Part shown: in pieces, positions 16,525-24,808 of the stretch
How positions within the stretch are numbered: position 1 is the first letter of the stretch
How the letters are laid out: every line of letters starts with the position of its first letter
Source: JBDHAC01 sp039588215
GTDB taxonomy: Bacteria > Gemmatimonadota > Gemmatimonadetes > Palauibacterales > Palauibacteraceae
Assembly: GCA_039588215.1 (NCBI GenBank)
Contig: JBDHAD010000034.1
Coordinates: 1 to 64,000, forward strand
DNA: 64,000 nt
Direction of reading: 5' to 3'
Notes under the pieces: model-generated
Database searches by the model: none
The model's input: only the letters and a program-made list of their open reading frames with translations
What the model was told of the DNA's origin: nothing
Program-made: the position numbers and the translations under genes

Positions 16525-19137
16525 ATGGCTTCAAAGTTCGACAGGCTCGAAGCGGCGCTCGCTGACCGCTACCAGATCGAGCGTGAGCTGGGTCAGGGCG
16601 GCATGGCGACCGTCTACCTGGCCGAGGACCTGAAGCACGAACGCCAGGTGGCGATCAAGGTCCTCAAGCCCGAGCTCGCCGCCGTGATCGGGGCCGATCG
16701 GTTCCTGACCGAGATCAAGACCACCGCCAACCTCCAGCACCCCCACATCCTGCCGCTCTTCGACTCGGGAGAGGCAGGCGGCTTCCTCTTTTATGTGATG
16801 CCTTATGTGGACGGGGAGAGCCTCAAACAGCGGCTGACTCGAGAGAAGCAGCTCTCGATCGACGAAACCGTCCGCGTCGCCGCGGAGGTGGGCGACGCCC
16901 TCAACTACGCGCATCGCCGGGGCATCATCCACCGAGACGTCAAGCCGGAGAACGTGCTCCTCCAGGACGGACGGGTGCTCGTGGCCGACTTCGGCATCGC
17001 GCTCGCCGTGCATGCCGGGGGTGGAGCGCGGCTTACCGAGACGGGCTTGAGCCTCGGAACGCCCGCATACATGAGCCCGGAACAGGCGGCAGGGGACCGA
17101 GAGGTTGATGGCCGGACGGACGTCTACTCCCTGGGATGCCTCATCTACGAGATGCTCTCGGGAGAGCCACCGCACTCGGGTTCCACCGCGCAGGCCGTGC
17201 TGGCCAGCGTCCTTACCCAGCGTCCGCGGCCGGTGGTCGAGCTTCGGGAGACCGTGCCCGACTGGCTCGCGGCGCTGACCCACCGGGCGCTGGCCCGTCT
17301 CCCCGCCGACCGGTTCTCCACTGCCGGCGCACTGAGGGATCGGCTGCTCGATCCGGGCAAGGTCGCTCGAGACGTCGTACACGGTGCCGCGGGGCCCCGC
17401 GCGCCCCGAAGCTGGCACCTTCCGGCGGCATTGGGTGTTGCCGGTTTGGTGGCGGGCCTGATCTTGGGCGCGCTCTTCTCGGGCGGCCGCAGCATGGAGC
17501 CGCGACCGACGTACATTCCCGTGTCGCTGCCGGACGGGGTTGGTCTCAGAACCGAGTTCTTTACGGCCTTGAATCGGAGCGTGACGATCTCACCCGACGG
17601 ACGGACGGTGGTGTTCGTCGGTGAGCGTGGGGGGCAACGTCTGTATCGCTTGTCCCTCGACGCCCCGGGCGGGATCGAGCCGATCCCCGGGACCGAGGGA
17701 GCGCGTTCCCCCTTCTACTCCTCGACCGGAGTGTGGATCGGCTTCGTCTCCGGTTCCAGCCTGATGAAAGTGCCCGCCGGCGGGGGCACAGCGACGGAGC
17801 TGGCCGCCGTCAGCGGGTTTCGGGGTGGTGCCTGGGGGCCGGACGACGAGTTCATCTACTACGTCCCCGTGTTGTTCGGGGGCGTGTGGAGGATGGCCGC
17901 CGACGGAGGCGAGCCCCAGGAGCTCACCAGACCCGCCCACGACGGCATCGATGCCGCCCACATGTGGCCGACGATCCTGCCGAATGGGGATCTCCTGTTC
18001 ACGAGCTGCTGCGGTGACGTAAGGACCTTCGTTCTGGAGGGCGCGGATCCGGAGCGGACGCCGCGATCGCTCATCCCGGGTGGTGACGCCCAGTACGTGC
18101 CGAGTGGGCACCTCGTCTTCATGCAGCGCGCGAACACGATGATCGCCGCCTACGATCTCGAAGCGCGCGAAGTCGGGCCACCGGAGCCCGTGCTCGACGC
18201 CGTGATCACGGGCCATGAAATGTTCGCCGAGATGGCGGTGTCGGCTTCGGGGACGGTCGCCTACCTCGCGGGGAGATCGGAGTTCGAGCGACCGCTGGTG
18301 CGCATCTACCCCGACGGGTCGGTGAATTCCATCCCCATACCACCGGCGTCGCACGCATTCCCCATCCGCTTCTCGCTGGACGGGAGGAGCCTCCTGTACG
18401 CCTCGTACGAGGAGAGCCAGGACATCTTCTCGTACGATCTCGTGGGGGGCCGCCAGCCGCGCCGACTCACCACCCATCCGTCCAACGACTACTCACCCAT
18501 CTGGGGGCCCGGGCCGTCGAGGATCACCTTCACGTCGATCCGGGACGGCGGCCGTGATCTCTACACGCTGGAGGTCGACTCCGGGACAGGACCCCAGCCG
18601 TTGTTCGGGAACGATCTGTCCAAATGGCCCCAGTCCTGGACGGCGGATGGAGCCTGGCTGCTCTTCCATGTGACGGATCCGGACACCGGAGAGGATCTCT
18701 GGCTCTACTCCGCGGAGGCCGACTCGGCCTGGGCCTTCCTCGATGAGCCCTACAACGAAAACCAGGGTGCCTTCGCGCCCTCGGGCGACTGGCTCGCATA
18801 CGCCCGCGACGATTTCGGCCAGAGGCCCGAAATCTGGGCGATGGCTTTCCCGGATGCCGTGCCGTGCCCGGTCTCGAGCGGAGGGGGCAACTTCCCGGTG
18901 TGGTCCAGGGACGGCGCCCGGCTGTACTACCTGAAGGGGGACACGCTGATGTTGGCCGAAGCGGAAGGCGGAAGCGTCTGCGACGTGCGTCCCAGACCCT
19001 ACGTCACCGGCATGAACACCGTCTGGGGACTCCCACCCGACGAGAGTTATGTGGTGACCGTATCACCTCCCCCGCCTCCCGAGCTCAGGTTGGTGATCGA
19101 TTGGGCGACCGAGTTGGAGGGGCGGGCGAGGGACTAG
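16525..19137 (+). CDS. Membrane Ser/Thr kinase with PD40 beta-propeller (cassette E)
   Basis: An 870-residue Hanks-type kinase. It has the glycine loop (LGQGGMATVY, about 22-31), Lys45 (VAIK), HRD at 136-138 (IIHRDVKPEN), DFG at 155-157 and APE-equivalent SPEQ, all intact. One membrane segment lies at about 296-318 (ALGVAGLVAGLILGALF). The remaining ~550 residues are PD40/TolB-type propeller blades (ISPDGRTVVFVG, SLDGRSLLYASY, APSGDWLAYARD). The design is cytoplasmic kinase, single span and periplasmic propeller. Its kinase half aligns almost residue for residue with the cassette H kinase, and their leaders are conserved too, so they are paralogues. It is the only gene of its cassette and ends 58 bases before the R5 hairpin. 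Confidence 0.93.
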   Translation: MASKFDRLEAALADRYQIERELGQGGMATVYLAEDLKHERQVAIKVLKPELAAVIGADRFLTEIKTTANLQHPHILPLFDSGEAGGFLFYVMPYVDGESLKQRLTREKQLSIDETVRVAAEVGDALNYAHRRGIIHRDVKPENVLLQDGRVLVADFGIALAVHAGGGARLTETGLSLGTPAYMSPEQAAGDREVDGRTDVYSLGCLIYEMLSGEPPHSGSTAQAVLASVLTQRPRPVVELRETVPDWLAALTHRALARLPADRFSTAGALRDRLLDPGKVARDVVHGAAGPRAPRSWHLPAALGVAGLVAGLILGALFSGGRSMEPRPTYIPVSLPDGVGLRTEFFTALNRSVTISPDGRTVVFVGERGGQRLYRLSLDAPGGIEPIPGTEGARSPFYSSTGVWIGFVSGSSLMKVPAGGGTATELAAVSGFRGGAWGPDDEFIYYVPVLFGGVWRMAADGGEPQELTRPAHDGIDAAHMWPTILPNGDLLFTSCCGDVRTFVLEGADPERTPRSLIPGGDAQYVPSGHLVFMQRANTMIAAYDLEAREVGPPEPVLDAVITGHEMFAEMAVSASGTVAYLAGRSEFERPLVRIYPDGSVNSIPIPPASHAFPIRFSLDGRSLLYASYEESQDIFSYDLVGGRQPRRLTTHPSNDYSPIWGPGPSRITFTSIRDGGRDLYTLEVDSGTGPQPLFGNDLSKWPQSWTADGAWLLFHVTDPDTGEDLWLYSAEADSAWAFLDEPYNENQGAFAPSGDWLAYARDDFGQRPEIWAMAFPDAVPCPVSSGGGNFPVWSRDGARLYYLKGDTLMLAEAEGGSVCDVRPRPYVTGMNTVWGLPPDESYVVTVSPPPPPELRLVIDWATELEGRARD

Positions 19138-19189
19138 ACGAGGCTCGCCGGAGCAGGTGGTCGAGCGCTTCAGCGGGATACGACCGTAG

Positions 19190-19387
19190 ATGCTGAAAGC
19201 CCGCATGGTTGCGGGCTTTTCGCATAATCGGGGCGGCGAGATTCGAACTCGCGACCTCCTGAACCCCATTCAACCGGCGCAGCACGCGTACACCCGCGTA
19301 CACTTGATCTCACGCTGATTTCGGTGGAACGACGTGATCTCAGTCGATCTCAGACTTGCTCATTCTGTGACAGCTAGCGTGACAGTC
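19190..19387. repeat. tRNA-Pro att repeat R5 (divergent arm)
   Basis: Hairpin (19195-19220) and tRNA-Pro 3' half are normal, but the arm differs. After one ACACCCGCGTACACTTG segment, the GTACACTTC units are replaced by three copies of TGATCTCA/CGATCTCA-type sequence (19304-19352). It still ends in the common TGTGACAG-CTAGCG-TGACAG. Confidence 0.85.
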
Positions 19388-19520
19388 CGTGATGATCTCC
19401 TCAGACCCACTGACCAGCTTTCGGTTCTCTGGGTCTAACTCACCCGTACCGGGGCCCTCGGTCGCCGGATCTCAAAGGAGCCTGCGTGGCAGCCGTCGGA
19501 GATCATCCCCCGAAAGGAAG

Positions 19521-20279
19521 TTATGGAGCCGCACCTGCAACCATTTCCAGTATTTCATCTGGAGAAAACCTGCTCAACTCAAGAATGTTCTTCCCGGAAT
19601 CAGCCATCGCCCTGTTTACGAGATACATGCCAGTTCGATAACCGATGGCAAACCGGCCATCCGGGTGTTGACTCATCCAATGCCCGTAATTGGCGTCGAT
19701 GGGCAGAGCCAGGATTTCCTTCAACCACAGGTCCCCATTCTCAGGATTGGCGAGCTTTTCAAACGAACCGTCCGCGTACTGCTCGGAGAAAACTACCGCC
19801 AAGCCTTCGTTGACTGCGGCGATGGGGATACCTCGCCCAAACTTGTTGCCCGTCATGGTCCAGCCACGATCCTGATGATGAAACTCGTGAAAAACCAAAC
19901 GAGATAGATTCTTGTTGACCGCCGCAGAAATGCCACCGGGGAATCCAGCAGAAATATCGATGATGACTAGCCCCGGTGCATCGGAGCGACCATTAAGATC
20001 CATTGACGTCCCCCAGTAGTCGAACCTTTCGTCAACAAACGTCACTATTACACTGATGTCTTCCGGTAAGGAGGGCACTAGTGCTCGTACCCTTCTTTCC
20101 GCCTCTGCTATGATATTGGTGATGAGACGTTGTTCCTCAGGCTTGACTCCATATCTTTCGCTGTCTTTAAACTGTATGTCCAGTCCCGTTTGATCCATCG
20201 ACGTTTCCGTGTCAATGGCTAACACGGTATGAGTGCTGGTTAGAACACAGGTCAAGATAATTGTTGATGCTCTGGACAT
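19521..20279 (-). CDS. Secreted DUF2268-like Zn-dependent protease
   Basis: A 252-residue protein on the minus strand with an N-terminal signal-like segment (MSRASTIILTCVLTSTHTVLA). It carries the zincin motif HEFHH (about residue 152, with LSRLVF just before) and, about 25 residues later, AAVNEGLAVVFSE. This fits the third-ligand region of the DUF2268/HExxH family. The presumed product is an extracytoplasmic metalloprotease of unknown substrate. It is the sole gene of cassette F. The gene and its flanks are visibly AT-richer than the rest of the window, with codons such as ATA, TTA and AAA, so it probably came from another genome. It faces opposite to most cargo genes. About 185 bases to its right and 130 to its left hold nothing I recognise. 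Confidence 0.8.
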   Translation of the reverse strand: MSRASTIILTCVLTSTHTVLAIDTETSMDQTGLDIQFKDSERYGVKPEEQRLITNIIAEAERRVRALVPSLPEDISVIVTFVDERFDYWGTSMDLNGRSDAPGLVIIDISAGFPGGISAAVNKNLSRLVFHEFHHQDRGWTMTGNKFGRGIPIAAVNEGLAVVFSEQYADGSFEKLANPENGDLWLKEILALPIDANYGHWMSQHPDGRFAIGYRTGMYLVNRAMADSGKNILELSRFSPDEILEMVAGAAP

Positions 20280-20464
20280 GTTCCATGTACTCCGTGCCTG
20301 TCTTGCTTCAATTCGGGTGTACCAAGATAGCTCACATTTGAAGCATAAGCGTTCACGTCGCGGCTTTGTCTTGGCAATAGGGGTTCAACGGTGTGGTTCT
20401 TCTTATTGCGTATTCCCGTGGTGCGCACCGACCTTGCACGCAGAGATGTCCTTGGGCCCAGAAT

Positions 20465-20663
20465 GCACGAAAGCCCGCATGTTCGCGGGCTTTCGACCAA
20501 TCGGGGCGGCGAGATTCGAACTCGCGACCTCCTGAACCCCATTCAAGCGGCGCAGCACCCGCACACTTCGATACAATTCAGTATACACCGATTGGACCGT
20601 TTTGACTTCCGTACACTTCAGTACAAACCTGCACACCCTGTGACAGCTAGCGTGACAGTTCGG
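20465..20663. repeat. tRNA-Pro att repeat R6
   Basis: Hairpin (20469-20494, loop GTT), intact tRNA-Pro 3' half (to about 20546) and an arm with CACACTTCGATACAATTC and GTACACTTCAGTACAAACC units. It ends in TGTGACAG-CTAGCG-TGACAG. Confidence 0.88.
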
Positions 20664-20789
20664 GATCCCAGCAGCCTCTCCCGCTCCGCCACGAGCTACT
20701 CAGTGCCGAAGGCGACGGTGGGCCTTGAAGAGGGGGCGCCCCGCGTGGGGCCGCCCCGGCCGCGTAGCCCGACGGATCGAGTTGAGAGC

Positions 20790-21488
20790 CTACGGCGTGA
20801 TTGTGATGTTCAACTCGAGGGGACCGCTCCAGAGGATGGTCTGGAGATCGCCGAGCGTATACAGATGCGCTTGGTCGGCCGTCACCGTTCTCGAGCCATC
20901 CCCGTTGATCGTTACCAGCGCCTGCTGGAACACGAAGTTGTAGTAGTCACCACCATAGAAGAAAAAGTGGGCAGTAGGGCCGAAGGCTCCCGTCGGCTTG
21001 ACCTTGTTCCCTCTGATCACGTACGAGGGAATGTTATCGAATGGGGTGCAGCTGCTCGCGCTGCCACAAATGTCGTCTTCCAACAAATCAGGAAGCTGGA
21101 TGAACAACCAACCTGCGCCCGGTACGTCCTCTCCGTTGCAGGTAGGGATGGTTACGCCTGCCAGCGCGGGAATGACCGGGAGGTCTTGAAGAAACATGTG
21201 GCGAGCAGGACACTGCGGCTCCAGCCGGAAGCGGGCCGTCACGTGATCCCCATCGTAGAACCCCAAGCCATCGGAGGAGACGCGAGCCCCCGATACCGGA
21301 TCGTTGAGCTCGGCCATCAAGGTGAGTGGAGGTGGGGGTGGGGGACCTCCCTTGCCGCCGCTTTTCCCAAACCGTGGCGTCAACTCGTCAGAGGCCGCTT
21401 GAGTCGGGGCATCGGCGCAAGCGAACCCCAGGAGTGCGACCGCAACGACCAACGCGGCCGACAAGAGAGAGCTTCGGGTCCTCGGCAT
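20790..21488 (-). CDS. Hypothetical lipoprotein with Pro-rich linker
   Basis: A 232-residue protein. ATG 21486-21488 is preceded by GGAGG at 5 bases; a GTG six bases further upstream is possible but less well placed. The signal segment (LLSAALVVAVALLGFAC) ends in a lipobox Cys. A Gly/Pro linker follows (GKSGGKGGPPPPPP, about 43-56), and then a roughly 175-residue strand-rich domain with several cysteines. I recognise no family. It is encoded divergently from the SARP-like regulator at 21670, and the 181-base gap between them, which is AT-richer than average, should hold both promoters. Confidence 0.7.
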   Translation of the reverse strand: MPRTRSSLLSAALVVAVALLGFACADAPTQAASDELTPRFGKSGGKGGPPPPPPLTLMAELNDPVSGARVSSDGLGFYDGDHVTARFRLEPQCPARHMFLQDLPVIPALAGVTIPTCNGEDVPGAGWLFIQLPDLLEDDICGSASSCTPFDNIPSYVIRGNKVKPTGAFGPTAHFFFYGGDYYNFVFQQALVTINGDGSRTVTADQAHLYTLGDLQTILWSGPLELNITITP

Positions 21489-21669
21489 ACTCACCTCCGT
21501 GTTAGAACCACGCGCCTAATCTCGGGTCTCGCTCGTTTTGCCCGGGATTGTAGCGCTTCTGGATGGGCGCCATGCCATTGGTGTACATAGGCCCCCGCGC
21601 CTAGATTTATAGCCGCACCGGGTAAACGCTCGGTTCCGTTTCAATTAATCCAGGTGGCCGCTCACGGGC

Positions 21670-24324
21670 GTGATATCCCTCAAGCTGTTTGGCCGTCCGT
21701 TCTTAGAGGACGACGACGGTCTCCTCACCGGACGAGCCGTTCAGCGCCATCGCCTGGCCCTCCTGGCCCTCCTTGCCCTGGCCCCGGGCCGGTCCCTGAG
21801 TCGGGAGAAGCTCGTGGGCTATCTGTGGCCTGAGCGCAGAACTCACCGTGCACGCAACCTGCTCAACGTGTCCGTGCACATGCTCCGCAAGACACTCGGT
21901 GCTGACGCGTTGCTCTCCGAGGGCGATGATCTGCGGCTGAACATAGACTTGGTGCGGGTGGACGTGGCGGAGTTCGAGGACGCGCTGGCGTCTGGTGCGT
22001 CCGAGCGTGCGGTTTCGCGTTATATCGCCCCGTTCCTCGACGGCTTTTACCTGGACGGCTCGCCGGAGTTCGAGCGCTGGGTGGATGGCGAGCAGGCCCG
22101 CTTGGCCGGTCTGTACGAGCGGGCGTTGGAGTCGCTGGCGAAAGAGGTCGGGACTCGTGGAGATCACGAAGCAGCGGTGGGGTGGTGGCGCCGGCTTTCG
22201 GCACACAACCCGTACAACGGACGTGTGGCGTTGGGGCTCATGAGGTCGCTTGAGACGGCGGGCGACCGGGGAGGGGCCATCCGCCACGCCCAAGCCCACG
22301 AGGCCCTGCTTCGCGAGGAGCTGGGAGCCAAGCCCGATTCGCAGGTAGCGGCCCTAGCCGAGCGTCTGAAGAAGAAGCCTGCCGGTGTGCCTTCCGTTAG
22401 GGAGGCAGAACCAGGCGAGCATACCCCAGCGGAAGTCCCAATGAGTCAGCCCGGCTCTCTTGAGCTTTCACACGGCGGGCATCTGGAGCCCTCTTTCGAG
22501 GCTGAATCTCCACCCAAGGGGTTGTCCGAGGCGGGCCGGCGCTGGCTGTTCTGGACTGCTCTGGCTACGGCCGTCGTCGTGGTTGCGCTCGTGGGCATCG
22601 GCGAGCTCCGGAGCTCGGACGCTGAGCGATTAGAAAAGCCGGCGCGAGTAGATGCAGCGCTCAATCCTCGCCGCGTCCTGGTCCTACCCCTGGAGAACGA
22701 GACGGGCGACACAGAGCTCGACGCACTTGGCCGCGTAATCGCCGACTGGACGATTCAGGGGATCGCGCGGACGGGGCTTGTGGAAGTGGTGAGCTTTCCC
22801 GGAACCTTGGAATTGACCGAAGCCCTGATCGGCAGTTCCGCACTGACGCTCGACCCTGGGCAGCGAGTACAGTGGTTCGCTCGAAACGCGGCCGCGGGAA
22901 CGGTCGTGTGGGGCTCGCTCTCCCAGGAGGCGGGACATCTCACGATCCAGGCCCAGGTGTCGGACGTGGCGAACAACAAGTTGCTCGCCGTGATCCCGCC
23001 CGTCACGGCTTCACGCGGGTCTCCGCTCGTGGGCGCGGAACTCATCCGGCAACGTGTGATGGGGTTCTTGGCGGTTCGATTTGGCTCTGCGCTGAGCGGA
23101 TGGGCGGAGACCGCGCCCCTCGCTCCACCGCCCATGTACGACGCCTACCTGGAGTACGTGGCCGGATTGGAGACGTGGAATTGGGAGGAAATCTACGCTC
23201 ATTATTCTCGCGCGGTGGCGATCGACAGCACCTTCGCGCACGCCCTGATCGGCTTGCTCAAGGCAGGCATGGTGTTGTATTCGAGGCTAGATCGCGACTC
23301 GGCCACAGTCGCTTTGGATTCTGTCATCGCCCTCATCGAACGGCGTCGGCACCTCCTGTCGCCAACCGACCGCTACCAGGTGCGCGCGCTCGAGGCCTCT
23401 TTCTTCCAGCACGATCAGTTGGCTGCGTACGATGCCGAGCGGAAGGCGGCAGCCTTGTCCCCCGATCGGTTGAATGCGCTGTTGGGCGTCGCGTTCTCGA
23501 TCGGACACTATCGGGAGACGGTCGAGATCCTGCGCCGCCCCGATTTCCCGCTGATGGGACGCCCCTATCGGTGGAAGATTCTCACCGCCTCGCTCCACTT
23601 CCTCGGTGAACACGAAGAGGAGCTGAAGCAGGCCCGTCAGGGGAAGGAGGAACGTCCGGGACGCCTCTCCCTCTTCGAACAAGAAGCGACAGCACTGGCG
23701 GCGCTCGGGCGCCTTGACGAGCTGGACGACGCGATCGAGGAGGGACTCCGGCTCGGAACCGGTCAGTCCGACATGCCATCGGGTGTATTCCTCAAGGTTA
23801 CTGGCAACGAGCTGCTGTGGCACGGACACGAGGAGGCAGGGCGTGAGGTCCTGCGTCGCGCCCTGCCGGCCCTTCGGGAGCTGGCGAGCCGTTCAAGCAA
23901 TGGGGGCTCAGATCTTTTCACGTTAGCGGAAGCTCTGTTCTTCCTGAACGAATGGGACGAGGTCCGTGAACTGACCGAGCCGCGCGTTACCGCTGCGACT
24001 GCTCTTGAAAGGGCACAGTGGTGGTACCCTCTGCTCGGCATGGCTGCGGCAAAATCGGGAGCCCCGACGGCGGCACGAAAATATGAGGAACGTCTGAAGG
24101 AGCTCGATGAAAGCGCTGAGTTCTCGATCGGGTTTGGCGCATCCCGGCCGAGATTCGCACGTGCCCAAATAGCAGCGGCACTGGGCGAGTGTGAGCGTGC
24201 GACCCAGCTGCTTGGCGATGCGTTGAGGAAGGGACACGGCCACCAGTACATTCATCGGCGACCCGGGTTCATCGACTGTAAAGACCATCCAGCATTTCAG
24301 GAGATTGCGCAGCCGCATGGGTAG
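21670..24324 (+). CDS. SARP/BTAD-type regulator with TolB-like and TPR domains
   Basis: An 884-residue protein starting at GTG 21670. The first ~90 residues are a winged helix of the SARP type (MISLKLFGRPFLE, LLALAPGRSLSREKLVGYLWPE, ARNLLNVSVHMLRKTLG). They are followed by a BTAD helical domain (about 95-245). A membrane segment lies at about 295-315 (ALATAVVVVALVGI), then a TolB-like domain (RRVLVLPLENETGD, about 333-450) and TPR-like helices to the end. DNA-binding on the cytoplasmic side and sensing outside make it a one-component membrane regulator, in the style of CadC. The cassette G lipoprotein, encoded divergently, is a likely target. Its stop is 17 bases before the R7 hairpin. Confidence 0.85.
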   Translation: MISLKLFGRPFLEDDDGLLTGRAVQRHRLALLALLALAPGRSLSREKLVGYLWPERRTHRARNLLNVSVHMLRKTLGADALLSEGDDLRLNIDLVRVDVAEFEDALASGASERAVSRYIAPFLDGFYLDGSPEFERWVDGEQARLAGLYERALESLAKEVGTRGDHEAAVGWWRRLSAHNPYNGRVALGLMRSLETAGDRGGAIRHAQAHEALLREELGAKPDSQVAALAERLKKKPAGVPSVREAEPGEHTPAEVPMSQPGSLELSHGGHLEPSFEAESPPKGLSEAGRRWLFWTALATAVVVVALVGIGELRSSDAERLEKPARVDAALNPRRVLVLPLENETGDTELDALGRVIADWTIQGIARTGLVEVVSFPGTLELTEALIGSSALTLDPGQRVQWFARNAAAGTVVWGSLSQEAGHLTIQAQVSDVANNKLLAVIPPVTASRGSPLVGAELIRQRVMGFLAVRFGSALSGWAETAPLAPPPMYDAYLEYVAGLETWNWEEIYAHYSRAVAIDSTFAHALIGLLKAGMVLYSRLDRDSATVALDSVIALIERRRHLLSPTDRYQVRALEASFFQHDQLAAYDAERKAAALSPDRLNALLGVAFSIGHYRETVEILRRPDFPLMGRPYRWKILTASLHFLGEHEEELKQARQGKEERPGRLSLFEQEATALAALGRLDELDDAIEEGLRLGTGQSDMPSGVFLKVTGNELLWHGHEEAGREVLRRALPALRELASRSSNGGSDLFTLAEALFFLNEWDEVRELTEPRVTAATALERAQWWYPLLGMAAAKSGAPTAARKYEERLKELDESAEFSIGFGASRPRFARAQIAAALGECERATQLLGDALRKGHGHQYIHRRPGFIDCKDHPAFQEIAQPHG

Positions 24325-24336
24325 CGCCTCCCAGAT

Positions 24337-24701
24337 GCACGAAAGCCCGCATGGTTGCAGGCTTTCTGCCAATCGGGGCGGCGAGATTAGCTACGATCGC
24401 TACGCGATCCGCTGATCTCCCGCCACATCCATCCCGGTAAGACAGTGCAGCATATCGGGGCGGCGAGATTCGGGGAGCTTGCGACGAGCGAGGACCGCGT
24501 CAGCGGCCGCAGCTCTCACTCGCGACCTCCTGCCGTCGAGCCGCAGGCGAGACACTGAGCAGGCGCAGCCTGCGAAGCCACCCCATTCAAGCGGCGCAGC
24601 ACCCGCACACTTCGATACACTTCCGTACACACTGATTTCGCCGTTTTGACCTCAGTACACTTCCGTACAAACCTGCACACTCTGTGACAGTAGGCGTGAC
24701 A
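24337..24701. repeat. tRNA-Pro att repeat R7 (three inserts)
   Basis: This is the longest copy: hairpin (24341-24366), tRNA-Pro 3' half in reverse complement broken three times, then the arm (to 24701). The inserts are 24387-24468 (82 bp, related to that of R1 and at the same site), 24473-24517 (45 bp, as in R3) and 24533-24579 (47 bp, as in R3). The arm ends in GTGACAG-TAGGCG-TGACA. Sharing of inserts with both R1 and R3 shows that these variants are inherited forms of the site. Confidence 0.87.
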
Positions 24702-24808
24702 AGTCATTTTGGCAGTCTGTCGGGCCTTTGCTTGCCGCCCCCCTTCCCCATGATCAGCTTCAAGAGCGTGGAGGCTCTGAGCTGACACCCTGACCCAGGC
24801 GGTCCGCG
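24702..24808 (+). promoter_or_regulatory. Conserved leader of the cassette H kinase
   Basis: The sequence aligns with 16420-16524 over its full length, including GGCAGTCTG, GCTTGCC, CCATGATCAGCTTCA, GAGCTGAC and the AGGCGGT ribosome-binding segment next to the ATG. Such conservation outside coding sequence suggests a shared promoter or leader copied together with the kinase. Confidence 0.6.

Noticed and set aside
4071..24701. The repeats as seven functional tRNA genes
   Set aside because: Only the sequence from the anticodon arm to the 3' end is present. The 5' acceptor and D arm are replaced by the repeat-rich arm, so no cloverleaf can form.
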